Below are positions 28,231 through 37,800 of a DNA stretch of 64,000 nucleotides, piece by piece. Below the pieces are notes generated by a model. That model saw nothing but the letters and a program-made list of their open reading frames with translations. It was not told where the DNA came from and searched no databases. Source of the DNA: Andreprevotia lacus DSM 23236 (GTDB lineage: Bacteria > Pseudomonadota > Gammaproteobacteria > Burkholderiales > Chitinibacteraceae); the NCBI RefSeq assembly GCF_900176275.1, contig NZ_FWXD01000002.1, forward strand, positions 44,917 through 108,916, in the 5' to 3' direction. Within the stretch, counting starts at the first letter, position 1. The number at the start of each line of letters is the position of its first letter. The translations under genes were made by a program, and so were the position numbers.

Positions 28231-28292
28231 GTTGGCCTTCTGTCAGGGTGCGGGGTGGATGCCGTTGTCTCTGCTTGGTCGGATCCAGCGTA

Positions 28293-28802
28293 TCAGCCGG
28301 CAGCTGATGTGCCGGGCGTCACAAGGGCTGGTGCGGATCGCACCTGCAGCACATGCCTGGCCACTGCATAGCAGTCGTCCACATGCGTGTCGCCAGCCAG
28401 CTTCATTGCGCTGAAGCCCAGTCCGGCGGCAACGGCCTGCCCCAGCACGGGAACAAATTTTACCAGTGACTTGCCCACCATGCGGCCGCCACGTGCACGC
28501 AGCAGGCGCAGCAGCAATTGCCGGCTGACCCAGCGTCCGACCATTTCGCTGCCCACGCTGCCGATGCCTACCCAGACCAGCTTGCCAAGGGCGGGTTCAA
28601 GCGCGGCGATTTGTGCCGGGCTGAGGCCAAAGCGGTGGTTGATGGCCGGAATCAGTCGCAGCAGTACCGCCACATCTGTCCCCAGGTCGAGACCGGGCAA
28701 GGGGATCAGCGCGACGCCAGCGGACAGCGCTGCGCGGCGGGTGACCATGGCCTTGCAGTCAGCGCGTATTGCATCGAGTTCGTCGAGCGTGGTGGCGAGC
28801 AT
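28293..28802 (-). CDS. DUF697/YcjF-like membrane-associated protein
   Basis: A 169-aa protein. The start at 28802 has a GGGGAAG ribosome-binding site. It shows the segment AALSAGVALIPLPGLDLGTDVAVLLRLIPAINH, typical of the helical DUF697-like hydrophobic domain, and a second hydrophobic stretch (FVPVLGQAVAAGLGFSAMKLA). Such proteins associate with membranes; the role is unknown. An in-frame extension upstream of 28802 has a different composition and is not taken as coding. Confidence 0.65.
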   Translation of the reverse strand: MLATTLDELDAIRADCKAMVTRRAALSAGVALIPLPGLDLGTDVAVLLRLIPAINHRFGLSPAQIAALEPALGKLVWVGIGSVGSEMVGRWVSRQLLLRLLRARGGRMVGKSLVKFVPVLGQAVAAGLGFSAMKLAGDTHVDDCYAVARHVLQVRSAPALVTPGTSAAG

Positions 28803-29104
28803 GACTTCCCCTTTGGGCTGGATGGCGGAGCTTGGGTGGCAGACTGCGCTGCGACGGATTGGTTCTGTGGTTTTTGGTAACGCCTTGTTCCCGGATGCCG
28901 CATTTGGCCCGTTGGCATGAAGTATGGTTCCGGCCGCATGGAGGGAAATATCCCCTTCACACAGCTGCTTCAAGCTCGTGCCCCGGTCGGGCAGGCAAAG
29001 GCCTAGGACGGGCGGGCGTTTTGACGCTATAGAAATAACAGCGCCTGGCGCGGAAAGAACACCTGATTGCCCATTGATGCCCGATTCTTGTCCGGAGCTG
29101 CTGC
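28803..29104. other. Divergent intergenic region upstream of egtD
   Basis: About 300 bp between the divergently read DUF697-like gene and egtD. It should hold promoters for both. I see no well-matched promoter, operator or RNA gene. Confidence 0.35.
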
Positions 29105-30150
29105 ATGAGTGCTTTGCTGAGCAAATTGTTGGATGCCGGTTCGGCCCGGCCGGGGTTCGTCCCGATGGAGGAGGCTCGGGCGGCGCCCGAGCTGCATCTG
29201 CATGCACTGGAAAGCCCCGGCGAGCGTTTGCAGGGACTGCTGGCCGGGCTGCTGGCCGAGCCTGCACAGATCAGCCCCAAGTTTTTCTACGATGCGCAGG
29301 GCTGTGCCATCTACAGCGCCATCTGCGAGCTGGCCGAGTATTACCCCACCCGGACCGAGGCAGCGATTTTTGCCCAATACCGGCGCGAGATTGCGGCTTG
29401 TCTGCCGTGCGGGGCGCAATGGGTTGATCTGGGTTGTGGCGATGGCGCCAAGGCATGGGGCTGGCTGGATGTGGCGGGTGCCAGCCGCTATATCGGCGTG
29501 GATATTGCGCAGGACTGGCTGGCTGCCACGCTACAGGCGGGGCACAAGCGGTTTCCCCATGTTGGCTTTGCCGGGGTGGTCACCGATTTCACGCGGCCGT
29601 TTTCCATCGTGCAGTTGCTGATGCGCCACCCTGAGCATGCACCGGTCTTTTTCTATCCAGGCTCATCCATCGGCAATTTCGAGCCTGAACATGCGCTGGG
29701 CATGCTGCGCACCATGTGTGAGCATCTGGGCTGCGAGGGGCGCTTGTTGATCGGTGTCGATGCCCCCAAGCCGCGCGACGCGCTGGAGGCCGCCTACGAT
29801 GATGCGCTGGGCATTACCGCAGCGTTCAACCTCAATGTGTTGCGGGTGGTGAACCGTGAGCTGGGCTGCGCGTTGCAGCCGCAGGATTTCAGGCATCGGG
29901 CGGTATACAACGAGGCCGCCGAGCGCATCGAAATGCACCTGGTGGCGCAACGCAGTCTGCAGTTGAATCTGGCCGGTGTTGTTCGCCATTTTGCCGCCGG
30001 TGAGGCCATCGTGACCGAGCACTCCTACAAGTACACTCCTGCACGCTTCGCGGCCTTGCTGGCCGAGGCGGGCTTTGGCACGGTGCAGCGCTGGAGCGAC
30101 GGGCAGGGCTGGTTCAATGTCTACGTTGCCGCACCAGCAGGGGCATGCGC

Positions 30151-30154
<4 letters not shown>
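29105..30154 (+). CDS. egtD: L-histidine N-alpha-methyltransferase EgtD
   Basis: A 349-aa SAM-dependent enzyme that trimethylates histidine to hercynine, the first step of ergothioneine synthesis. Seen: ISPKFFYDAQGCAIYSAICELAEYYPTRTE near residues 56-85 (the EgtD N-terminal signature), WVDLGCGDGAKA as the SAM-binding loop, FFYPGSSIGNFEP, and the C-terminal EHSYKYTPARFAALLAEAGF. Length fits the family. Its stop overlaps the egtB start in an ATGA, so the pair is translationally coupled. Confidence 0.93.
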
Positions 30155-31388
<1,234 letters not shown>

Positions 31389-31389
<1 letters not shown>

Positions 31390-31486
31390 AAAAACCCCGC
31401 AACCGGGTAACGGCGCGGGGTTTGGCTGCTTTTCCAGAAGCGCCCGGATGTCAGGGCGCGTCGGAGGTTCAGCGAGTAGTGCATGT
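31389..31486. repeat. Left attachment repeat (attL-like)
   Basis: It begins within the egtB stop codon and matches 44377-44478. Exact shared blocks include 31389-31405 with 44377-44393, and a 19-bp block at 31410-31428 (ACGGCGCGGGGTTTGGCTG) with 44398-44416. At its right end CAGCGAGTAGT and CATGT recall the glnA 3' codons. The CCCCGC/GCGGGG hairpin is a displaced or captured glnA terminator. Confidence 0.75.
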
Positions 31487-32203
31487 GCCTGTGCTTTGCT
31501 TGTGTTTTAGGCTTGTCTATGGAAAATAGGGGACAAAATAGGGGGTTGTAGAGCAGATTTGTCGAATCGGGGGCCTGTCTCGCCATGCCAAGAAGAGGTC
31601 TCCGGCCCCAAGAATGGAGTGCACCATATTGGTGCGATTGCGCATCTGGGACTAATGAGGGGCGGCGTGGTGCGACGCTGGTCAAAACTTCTTCCAGCCG
31701 GTGAACTGCCACCCTGCGAGGCAGGGGTAAGAAAATGGTCACCAACAGGCATAGGTGGCCGTAACGAGGCGCGTGCGTTGCGGAGAGCAAAAAGGAAGGC
31801 CATCGCCTCAGCAGTCCAAGGAACCCGTCTCAGAATTTGACCCCCTCCCCATTCCAAAATGCTTGCCCGAAAAAATGCGACTGGGTACGCGTTCTTTCGG
31901 CAGGTTCCGCCAAAGATGCGCACCCCCCATCCCTAGGCACTCCACAAGCGGCCTCCCCAGTGGTCAAAATGAAATCGTATTGCCCATGTTGGCCGGGAAA
32001 GGGATTTGACGCGGGTAGGGCGTGGCTGGTGCTTACGTAGTGCTCATCCAAAGGACACCCTGACGGCTTTTGATATCTGCACTACTGATAAGCCACCCTA
32101 GCCCCGGCCTAGACCCCCCCCTATAAAAATCGGGGATTTTCTGGAGCGAACCTAGAGCCGCGGTCTGTGCTGTCGATGAGTCAGACTTTTATGCCCCCTC
32201 CCC
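31487..32203. other. Left end of the element, no supported gene
   Basis: About 700 bp without a convincing gene. It contains a TAGGGGACAAA motif (31527-31537) shared with the right end and low-GC patches. Several short frames on both strands lack ribosome-binding sites and resemble nothing I know; they may be decayed genes. A C-rich run and small CCCCG/CGGGG hairpin lie near 32101-32138. Confidence 0.4.
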
Positions 32204-32788
32204 CTATGGCATCCCGGTTGCCGCCAGGCCGATGCGCAGGGTTGCACCGTGGTAGAGGTCTGCTGCCGGGCGGTCTGCAGGGACACGCATGAAGCAGGTA
32301 TGCGTTGGCGTCACAATCCGCAAGATGTGCTGGCCGGGGTAGGCCAACAGCCAGAAGGCAAAGCTATCGGTAACCGGGAGTTGGTAGGTGCGCGCATAGG
32401 CCAGCAGCAGCGCCAGCGTGTCGGCATCTTGCGTGGACACCTGCCGCATAAGTTGGGTTTGCACCTCCTTGCTGTCCTGCCTGTGCGATGCCACTTGCGT
32501 GGCAATCTCCCGCCAAAGCGCCCAAGTCTCTGCCGTCAAATCAGCGGCGCGGGGTTGCTTCTGCAGGTCTGCCAACAGCGCGGTTTTCTCCCCTACCCGT
32601 GAATTCGTGGTGTCACACGTGTCACAGGTGTCACAGCCTTGATTCATAAGGGAATTTGTCGTGACACGCGCCGATTCGCTTGTGTCACAGGTGTCACAGA
32701 CTGGGGCACCAACCCCTCGCGGGGTTGGTGCCGAGGGTGACTGTAATGCGTTGATCCAATTAAGGAAATCGGGCCGCTCAGACATCAT
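32204..32788 (-). CDS. Element-encoded hypothetical protein with Cys-Asp-Thr repeats
   Basis: A 194-aa protein starting MMSERPDFLNWINALQ. Residues about 30-60 contain CDTCDT and CDTCDTCDT, encoded by 9-bp DNA repeats. The C-terminal 110 residues form a compact domain (DLTAETWALWREIATQVASH, then PVTDSFAFWLLAYPGQHILR). I do not recognise the family. The start overlaps the end of the DUF927 gene by about 11 bp, so it is the last gene of the replication operon. Because its CDT-coding repeats match a second copy at 42750-42840, the DNA sequence itself appears to be under selection. An ATG one codon later (32785) is possible. Confidence 0.6.
   Translation of the reverse strand: MMSERPDFLNWINALQSPSAPTPRGVGAPVCDTCDTSESARVTTNSLMNQGCDTCDTCDTTNSRVGEKTALLADLQKQPRAADLTAETWALWREIATQVASHRQDSKEVQTQLMRQVSTQDADTLALLLAYARTYQLPVTDSFAFWLLAYPGQHILRIVTPTHTCFMRVPADRPAADLYHGATLRIGLAATGMP
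32607..32698 (+). repeat. Left iteron block (9-bp repeats, GTGTCACAG type)
   Basis: GTGTCACA occurs at 32610, 32619 and 32628 and again at 32682 and 32691, always with 9-bp spacing; one copy in the other orientation lies at 32660-32667. A 28-bp stretch (32607-32634) and a 19-bp stretch (32679-32697) are identical, in inverted orientation and with the same 72-bp offset, to 42813-42840 and 42750-42768. They lie in the first third of the 194-aa gene. Iteron-like origin function is inferred from the linked P4-type replicase. Confidence 0.75.
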
Positions 32789-34664
32789 CACCCCCGCTAT
32801 GCCACAACGTCGGCAACACCACATAGACGCGAGGTGACCCCATGCCCGGCAATCGTTCTGTCTTCGATGCTTTGCCATCCTTGCCGGGTAACAAGATGCC
32901 GTGGTCAAGCAGCAGCCGGTTTGCCCGTTTCAGATCGCAGCCCTTGAGGACTTCACCTGCCCACGATTGCGGTAGCACGTAATACGTTGTTTCTGCTGCT
33001 TTGGCACCACTGGCCGTGCCGTCCTCGCAGACGATCTCAGTCTTGCGAAAACCGCAGCGAGCAAGGGTCTTGGGGCCGTGATCGTCCACAATGGCGTCAT
33101 CTCGATCCCAGCGGGTAAAGCGGGCCTCGCCGTGCTGCTCAAAGAACAGCCGCACCTGCCGCAATATTTGCCTGTCCTCTTCGTTGCCGGCGCCGCCCCG
33201 ATGCCTGAGCCAGTCGGTGTAGAGCGTGGCCGCAGCCTGCCACGCAGCTTGTGTTGGCCAGCCGGTCAGTCCGGCAGCGGTGGCGGTCTCGCCGGCAAAT
33301 GCAGCAAGGGCAAAGTAGTTGGCAGCGTGGCGTGCTTGGCCGGATGCCCCGGCCGGCACGTAGTCAGCAGCAAACTTGCTCAGTGCCTGTTCCAGCGAGC
33401 GGCGCAGGGTATCGCTATCAGTCCCTGCCAGCGTTTCCAGCCAGGTAGCGCCGATAACCCCATGCTGGCGCTCTGTAGCTTTGGCAATGGCCTCGCACAG
33501 TGCAGGGTGGTCTTGGTGGCCGTGTAGATCGTCAAAGGCCCCATGCCGGCGCTCCGCGCTGATATGCAGCAGCCGGGCCAGCTGGCCGGCATTGACCGGA
33601 ACGCCATGCATTTTCAGGTAGTCGGCAACGGAGTGCTCGCCATTGCTCAGCACAAAGCAGCGCCAGCGCGTCATTGCCCGCAGGCCGCCGTCTGCACGCC
33701 CTCGGCTTTTACCTTGGCCTTGGCTGAGCATGTATACCACGGCAGCCACGTCCGATGCTTTGGCCCGGCCGATCTCATCCAAGATCAAGGGGAGATCGTT
33801 GTGGGCCTCTAGCTGGCCCTCGGCACCGGTTGCCGTGGTTTGCCACGATTTCTCATAGCGGTTGGGTATGCCAAACACCGACGCAGCCGCACGGCAAGCC
33901 ACGCTCTTGCCATTCTTGGACGGGCCGGCAATATGGAAGCCGCCAGAATCCATGCCAAAGAACGCCATCAGTGGTCCAGCCAGCGCAGCGCTGATTGCCA
34001 TTAACATGATTGGATTCCCTACGGCATAGGCTGCAACGTCGGTTTTCCAGCCCTCAAGCGTGCCGGCCGTGGCCAGCTCGGCGGTTGCCCCGCCGTGGTA
34101 AATCAGTAGCTCGGCCGGCGAACCAATCACCTGGTCAGGCAGGACAAAGGCCGAATCATGCCAGCCGGTGCGCGGCACCAGCCGGGCGCGCGGAGCGTCT
34201 ACGCTTGTCTGCAGGTACTGCAGCATCAGCTTGGTACGGTCGGCCGCATACGAGAACCACAGCCCCTTGTCGGCCAGCTCTTCCAGCACCTTGGATGACT
34301 GGTCCGACAGCAGCTTGGCGCGCGGTATCACGTGCTCTTTCAGCGTGCCATCAAGATCGCGCAGGTAGACCAGCACAGCCCACGCACCACCATCCTGATT
34401 GCGTACTTGCGCCACGATGCGCAGGGGGCCACATAGCTTGCGTGGTTCGCTCTCCTCGTCGGCGCGGTAGTACACCCCGTCGTCTTTGCTCAAGAAGCGA
34501 TCAAGGCCGCTTGAGGCGGCCTTGTTGGTCTGTGTGTCCTTGGCCACCGTGTCTGCGTCATTCGCCGCTGTCTTGGACCGGGAGGCGGGCTTGCGAGGAA
34601 GTTTCATGGGCGGGACGGAATCAGGGTTCATCAGTTGGTCACGGTCGTTCTTTTGGGCACTCAT
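32778..34664 (-). CDS. DUF927 domain ATPase/helicase-like replication protein
   Basis: A 628-aa protein. The N-terminal third is a variable domain (GVYYRADEESEPRKLCGPLRI), followed by the DUF927 ATPase domain with Walker A in HIAGPSKNGKSVACRAAASV, LPLILDEIGRA as Walker B-like, and downstream LSNGEHSVADYLKMHG. Such proteins accompany P4-type primases in satellite phages and integrative elements and are taken as their replicative helicase partner. Its start overlaps the primase stop by 4 bp. Together the two genes look like a split version of the phage P4 alpha protein. Confidence 0.85.
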   Translation of the reverse strand: MSAQKNDRDQLMNPDSVPPMKLPRKPASRSKTAANDADTVAKDTQTNKAASSGLDRFLSKDDGVYYRADEESEPRKLCGPLRIVAQVRNQDGGAWAVLVYLRDLDGTLKEHVIPRAKLLSDQSSKVLEELADKGLWFSYAADRTKLMLQYLQTSVDAPRARLVPRTGWHDSAFVLPDQVIGSPAELLIYHGGATAELATAGTLEGWKTDVAAYAVGNPIMLMAISAALAGPLMAFFGMDSGGFHIAGPSKNGKSVACRAAASVFGIPNRYEKSWQTTATGAEGQLEAHNDLPLILDEIGRAKASDVAAVVYMLSQGQGKSRGRADGGLRAMTRWRCFVLSNGEHSVADYLKMHGVPVNAGQLARLLHISAERRHGAFDDLHGHQDHPALCEAIAKATERQHGVIGATWLETLAGTDSDTLRRSLEQALSKFAADYVPAGASGQARHAANYFALAAFAGETATAAGLTGWPTQAAWQAAATLYTDWLRHRGGAGNEEDRQILRQVRLFFEQHGEARFTRWDRDDAIVDDHGPKTLARCGFRKTEIVCEDGTASGAKAAETTYYVLPQSWAGEVLKGCDLKRANRLLLDHGILLPGKDGKASKTERLPGMGSPRVYVVLPTLWHSGGDDV

Positions 34665-35674
34665 TCTTGATCCCCTGTCAGTACATCCAGCCAGTCACGC
34701 CCGGCCGTTGAGGGAAGCAACACCCTCACTATTCGCCCCTCATCCAAGAGCCGCAGCGCAAGCTTCTCTGCTGCGGCTTGCCCTGCGCCGCCTTCGTCCA
34801 GATCGGCAAAGACAAAGACTTCTTTTACCTGCGGAGGCAACGCAACACGGGTCATGCCATGAGCTGAAAGCCCGGCCCATACCGGCAATCCGTTGGCGCA
34901 GTGCACGGCTAGGGCGGTTTCTATGCCCTCGGCCAATGCCAACCGTTCCCCGGCCGGGTAGAGCCGTACTGCAGCGCCATCGGGTGGAGCGCTCGGGCTT
35001 CCCCATTTCTTCGGGCTAGGGACGGCAGCCTTTTTGCCGTCGTCGGTCAGGTAGGTCTTATGCAGGGCAATCGCTGAGCCGTCTTGCGCCTGCACGGCAG
35101 CCAGCATTGCGGCAAACACACCTAGTTGCACGGGCTTGCCGCCATCACGGCACCAGTAGGGCACGGCAGCATGCCAACGAAGCGCCTTGGGATAATCTGC
35201 CAGCAGCAAGCCACGGTTGGCCAGGTAATGGCCTGCGGGGCTATCGGCACAAATCGGCCGAGCAGCCTGCCATAGCGCAGCATTGGCGCGGCGGGCCTTT
35301 TCCCACTGCCGGCGCTGCTCGGCGGCCTCAGCTGCTTTGCGCTTGGCGATTTCGGCGGGGTCAGGTGCGACAGCCTGTACACCTGCGCCGCCGAGATAAT
35401 CAGAGACAAAGCGTGCCGCGCCGATGAAGTCGCAGCGCAACCAGTCGGCCAGCAGGTGGAAACCATCGCCGCCGTCCGGGCGGTGCTTGTTGCATACGAA
35501 GCAGCCACGCCCGCCTCGGTCGGTGAAGCGGAATCTGTCCTTGCCGCCACAAACCGGGCAAGGGCCGTGGCCCTTACCCAGGTGACGTTGTTCGATTCCG
35601 GCCGCTTGGAGAATTGCTGGCCAATGGTCGCTGGCCAGCACCTTGAGGGCAGATATGTCGATTCCCCCTTTCAT
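34661..35674 (-). CDS. P4-type zinc-finger/Toprim DNA primase
   Basis: A 337-aa primase. The N-terminal zinc ribbon GPCPVCGGKDRFRFTDRGG followed by GCFVCNKHRPDGGDGFHLL is the P4 alpha primase zinc-binding domain. The C-terminal Toprim domain shows LALAEGIETALAVHCANG (the conserved Glu) and EVFVFADLDEGGAGQAAAEKL (the acidic DxD-type site). It primes replication of the element. Three bases separate its start from the stop of the preceding gene. Confidence 0.9.
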   Translation of the reverse strand: MKGGIDISALKVLASDHWPAILQAAGIEQRHLGKGHGPCPVCGGKDRFRFTDRGGRGCFVCNKHRPDGGDGFHLLADWLRCDFIGAARFVSDYLGGAGVQAVAPDPAEIAKRKAAEAAEQRRQWEKARRANAALWQAARPICADSPAGHYLANRGLLLADYPKALRWHAAVPYWCRDGGKPVQLGVFAAMLAAVQAQDGSAIALHKTYLTDDGKKAAVPSPKKWGSPSAPPDGAAVRLYPAGERLALAEGIETALAVHCANGLPVWAGLSAHGMTRVALPPQVKEVFVFADLDEGGAGQAAAEKLALRLLDEGRIVRVLLPSTAGRDWLDVLTGDQE

Positions 35675-35677
35675 TGT

Positions 35678-36094
35678 TCAAAACATCGTCCTGCGGCCAA
35701 CCTTGACCGGCATTTGTTCTCTAGCGGCAAGCCATTCCGCTAGTTCGTGAGCTGCAACCCGTTGCCGGTGGGAGCATGGGCACTCCAGAAATACGTAGAG
35801 CGCCGCGAGCTTTCCGTCTGGATACTGCCCAACGATGCTTAAGCTGTTGCAAAAGGCGGATATGGAGACCGAGACAAAGCGAGGGATATATCCACTCAGG
35901 TATTCGTCTCTAGTGAGTGGAGGTAGCGGCAAAGTTACAACCGGTTTCAGCCATTTGAGCAGGGCATACCGGGCGTTCCGCTCTGCACTCACTGAGGCTG
36001 GGCGATAGCTGTTTTTTGAGGTTTGAATAGGCAGGCTCGGGACTGATTTGCGAGCGCGAGCGGACCCGCCGCCCAGAATGCTGGTCGTTTGCAT
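35678..36094 (-). CDS. Hypothetical element protein
   Basis: A 138-aa protein of unknown function directly upstream of the primase (3-bp gap) in the replication operon. The N-terminal 45 residues are basic and low in complexity. The C-terminal part (IVGQYPDGKLAALYVFLECP, then VAAHELAEWLAAREQ) looks folded. A GGAG ribosome-binding site precedes the ATG. I do not recognise it. Confidence 0.55.
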   Translation of the reverse strand: MQTTSILGGGSARARKSVPSLPIQTSKNSYRPASVSAERNARYALLKWLKPVVTLPLPPLTRDEYLSGYIPRFVSVSISAFCNSLSIVGQYPDGKLAALYVFLECPCSHRQRVAAHELAEWLAAREQMPVKVGRRTMF

Positions 36095-36115
36095 GGGTAA
36101 ATCTCCGATAGTGAG

Positions 36116-36253
36116 TTAGCGGTTTTTGCTACGGGTTGCCGAGCGGTGCGGCCGGTCTGATCGTTTGTAGCGACGCAGATGGCTTAGCGCAGCGGCCAGA
36201 CGGTCGCGCTGGGCGCGATCCACGACAGCTATGCGGCGAGAGGGCTTACGCAT
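36116..36253 (-). CDS. Small basic hypothetical protein
   Basis: A 45-aa very basic peptide (MRKPSRRIAVVDRAQRDRLA and onward, ending in KNR). Its ATG overlaps the preceding gene's stop by 8 bp, suggesting translational coupling, and it lies in the correct strand and order for the operon. Coding status is uncertain. Confidence 0.35.
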   Translation of the reverse strand: MRKPSRRIAVVDRAQRDRLAAALSHLRRYKRSDRPHRSATRSKNR

Positions 36254-36662
36254 GGGCACCCCCCCGCATAGCGACGTAGTTGGCAGGCCACGGCAGCGCG
36301 TGGCCAAGATAGGGCAAAGCAAGGTAGGCGCACCTGAACCAATGCGGTGTCGGCGCGAGGAGCGAAACGAAATCAGCCATGTTAGTGGCCTCCTGTTGAC
36401 GAGTGAGGCCCACCATTCGACGCCAATCGAGGGCGGCGGGCGCTAGACGGGGTTGGCGTACCGGGTCAACAGACCGGTGCACCCGAAGGTGCCCACCGCC
36501 TAGGCTCGCCATAGAAAGCGCGCAGAGGCAAAGCGCAAGGCCGCGCTTCCGGTCTCGCACTTGTTGACGCGGGACGCCAATCCCGGCTTCGCTATTGAAC
36601 GAAGCGGGGCTATTGTGCTGCGGATTTCCCTGAAGGGTCAACACGCAGGGCGCTTGGTTCAT
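36246..36662 (-). CDS. Ash/Icd-like family protein (probable)
   Basis: A 138-aa frame whose ATG overlaps the stop of the upstream gene (ATGA). The middle part, RKRGLALCLCALSMASLGGG, resembles the RxRLCxCALSMVAL signature of the Ash/Icd-like proteins common upstream of the alpha primase in P4-like elements. A second start at 36380 (MADFVSLLAPTPHWFRC) has a strong GGAGG ribosome-binding site and would give a 44-aa protein, so an internal start may also be used. Ash-like genes are poorly understood; some affect host division. The family call is by recollection of the motif. Confidence 0.45.
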   Translation of the reverse strand: MNQAPCVLTLQGNPQHNSPASFNSEAGIGVPRQQVRDRKRGLALCLCALSMASLGGGHLRVHRSVDPVRQPRLAPAALDWRRMVGLTRQQEATNMADFVSLLAPTPHWFRCAYLALPYLGHALPWPANYVAMRGGAHA

Positions 36663-37159
36663 TGGCCTACCTCGATCTGACTTTCGCCAACGGCTAGCGC
36701 CCAGCGCCAAACGAGCGTTGACCAAGCCAGCAAGGGCCACTGGTCTACCAGCCGTGCAAACCGTCCCTTTGCTTCGTATTCGTCCGGCCACGCAGGAAAC
36801 AAGTCCTCGAAGATATGGCCGTCGTTGCAAGCGAGAACGATGCCATTGTGAAAAGGCTTGATCTCCTCCAGCCAGAAATCGCGCTTGAGGTTGGTGGCGA
36901 CTGCCGACGGCATCGCATGACTGCAGCTATCACCTTCCATCATTTGCCAAAGATAAAGAGCCTCCAGGCTGGTGAATGGGGGCAGGATCGCGTGGCGAGA
37001 TTGGTCCGGAGAGTTGAGCAATACCGGTTCGGAAAAAGTGGCCATCAGATCGTTGAACCTGAATTCAACGCCATCGTCACGATGCGTCGGCACGTGTACT
37101 TCAATCTTGTTGTAGGTCAGTGTGGAGGCGTTGATTTCGGGCAGTGTTGTGGTGTGCAT
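36659..37159 (-). CDS. Hypothetical element protein
   Basis: A 166-aa acidic protein starting MHTTTLPEINASTLTYNKIE. It contains EALYLWQMMEGDSCSHAMPS and LACNDGHIFEDLFPAWPDEY, with many aromatic residues. It is unrecognised. It lies in the AlpA-to-primase operon, 72 bp after alpA, with its stop overlapping the next start. Confidence 0.55.
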   Translation of the reverse strand: MHTTTLPEINASTLTYNKIEVHVPTHRDDGVEFRFNDLMATFSEPVLLNSPDQSRHAILPPFTSLEALYLWQMMEGDSCSHAMPSAVATNLKRDFWLEEIKPFHNGIVLACNDGHIFEDLFPAWPDEYEAKGRFARLVDQWPLLAWSTLVWRWALAVGESQIEVGQ

Positions 37160-37231
37160 GGGGTTTTCCTTAGTGGGAAAGAGCTGCGTAGGTGATCATC
37201 AGTGCAACTGCTGCGATCAATTCGACGGGCA

Positions 37232-37474
37232 TTAGTATTGGGCCTTGTTGCGTTGAGCAATTCGGCAGGCAACCCACGCAGACACTTCGCTTTGCAGCCA
37301 AGCCACGCTGTTGCTGCCCAATTGCACCGGCCGGGGAAAGTCGCCGGCTGCGATGGCCGCGTAGATTGAGCTACGTGATAGCGCAACTTGTTTGCAAACT
37401 TCATCGCATCGGATCAGATAGTCCACGGTCGGAGCCGGCATGCCCGTTGCGCGCAAGGGACGAGGAGCGGTCAT
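37232..37474 (-). CDS. alpA: AlpA family transcriptional regulator
   Basis: An 80-aa AlpA-type HTH protein. The core IRCDEVCKQVALSRSSIYAAIAAGDFPRPVQLG followed by SVAWLQSEVSAWV is the AlpA pattern. In P4-like and CP4-57-type elements AlpA/Vis regulates the integrase or acts as excisionase. Its start overlaps the stop of the preceding HTH gene (ATGA). The start at 37474 (MTAPRPLRATGMPAP) follows from that overlap. Confidence 0.9.
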   Translation of the reverse strand: MTAPRPLRATGMPAPTVDYLIRCDEVCKQVALSRSSIYAAIAAGDFPRPVQLGSNSVAWLQSEVSAWVACRIAQRNKAQY

Positions 37475-37665
37475 TGCGCACCCCCATGCTCGGTAGTACG
37501 GGCCGCGACAAAAGCTTCTATATCGCTTGCGCGGTAGAACACCTTGCCGCCGCGTTTGAGGTAGACAGGCCCGTTGCCCCGGCTGCGCCAGGTGGCCAGC
37601 GTGGTAACGGCTACGCCCATTTGTGTGGCGGCTTGCTTTGCGGTTAGTAGGTTTAAGCAACTCAT
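37471..37665 (-). CDS. Excisionase-type helix-turn-helix protein
   Basis: A 64-aa MerR-like/HTH_17 protein: LLTAKQAATQMGVAVTTLATWRSRGNGPVYLKRGG followed by VFYRASDIEAFVAA. Such small proteins act as excisionases or regulators. First gene of the element's replication operon, just downstream of three tandem terminators. The start at 37665 (MSCLNLLTAK) is preceded by GGAG. Confidence 0.85.
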   Translation of the reverse strand: MSCLNLLTAKQAATQMGVAVTTLATWRSRGNGPVYLKRGGKVFYRASDIEAFVAARTTEHGGAQ

Positions 37666-37677
37666 ACGAACTCCAAT

Positions 37678-37704
37678 AAAAAAACCCGCCACAGGGGCGG
37701 GTTT
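37678..37704 (-). terminator. Terminator 1 upstream of the alpA operon
   Basis: A 9-bp stem AAACCCGCC / GGCGGGTTT with a 5-nt loop and a T7 run on the minus strand. It ends only about 13 bp before the first gene's start codon, so it would stop transcription into the operon unless bypassed. Confidence 0.75.
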
Positions 37705-37731
37705 GGTGGGCGGCTCATGACGAGCCAAAAT

Positions 37732-37759
37732 AAAAAGCCCGCCGTTAGCGGGCGGGCTT
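37732..37759 (-). terminator. Terminator 2 upstream of the alpA operon
   Basis: A 9-bp perfect stem AAGCCCGCC / GGCGGGCTT with a 7-nt loop, followed on the minus strand by a short T run. Confidence 0.75.
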
Positions 37760-37774
37760 CAAAAGATACGGGCG

Positions 37775-37800
37775 TAAAAAAAGCCCGTCACAACAGGCTT
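37775..37800 (-). terminator. Terminator 3 upstream of the alpA operon
   Basis: Minus-strand stem AAGCCTGT / ACGGGCTT (8 bp with one G-T pair) with a 4-nt loop and a run of seven T. It is the first of three consecutive terminators met by transcripts heading for alpA. Confidence 0.65.

Noticed and set aside
36246..36380. A separate 44-aa gene as the only product of this frame
   Set aside because: The longer frame from 36662 overlaps the upstream stop by 4 bp and carries an Ash-like motif, so the short form is treated as an alternative start.
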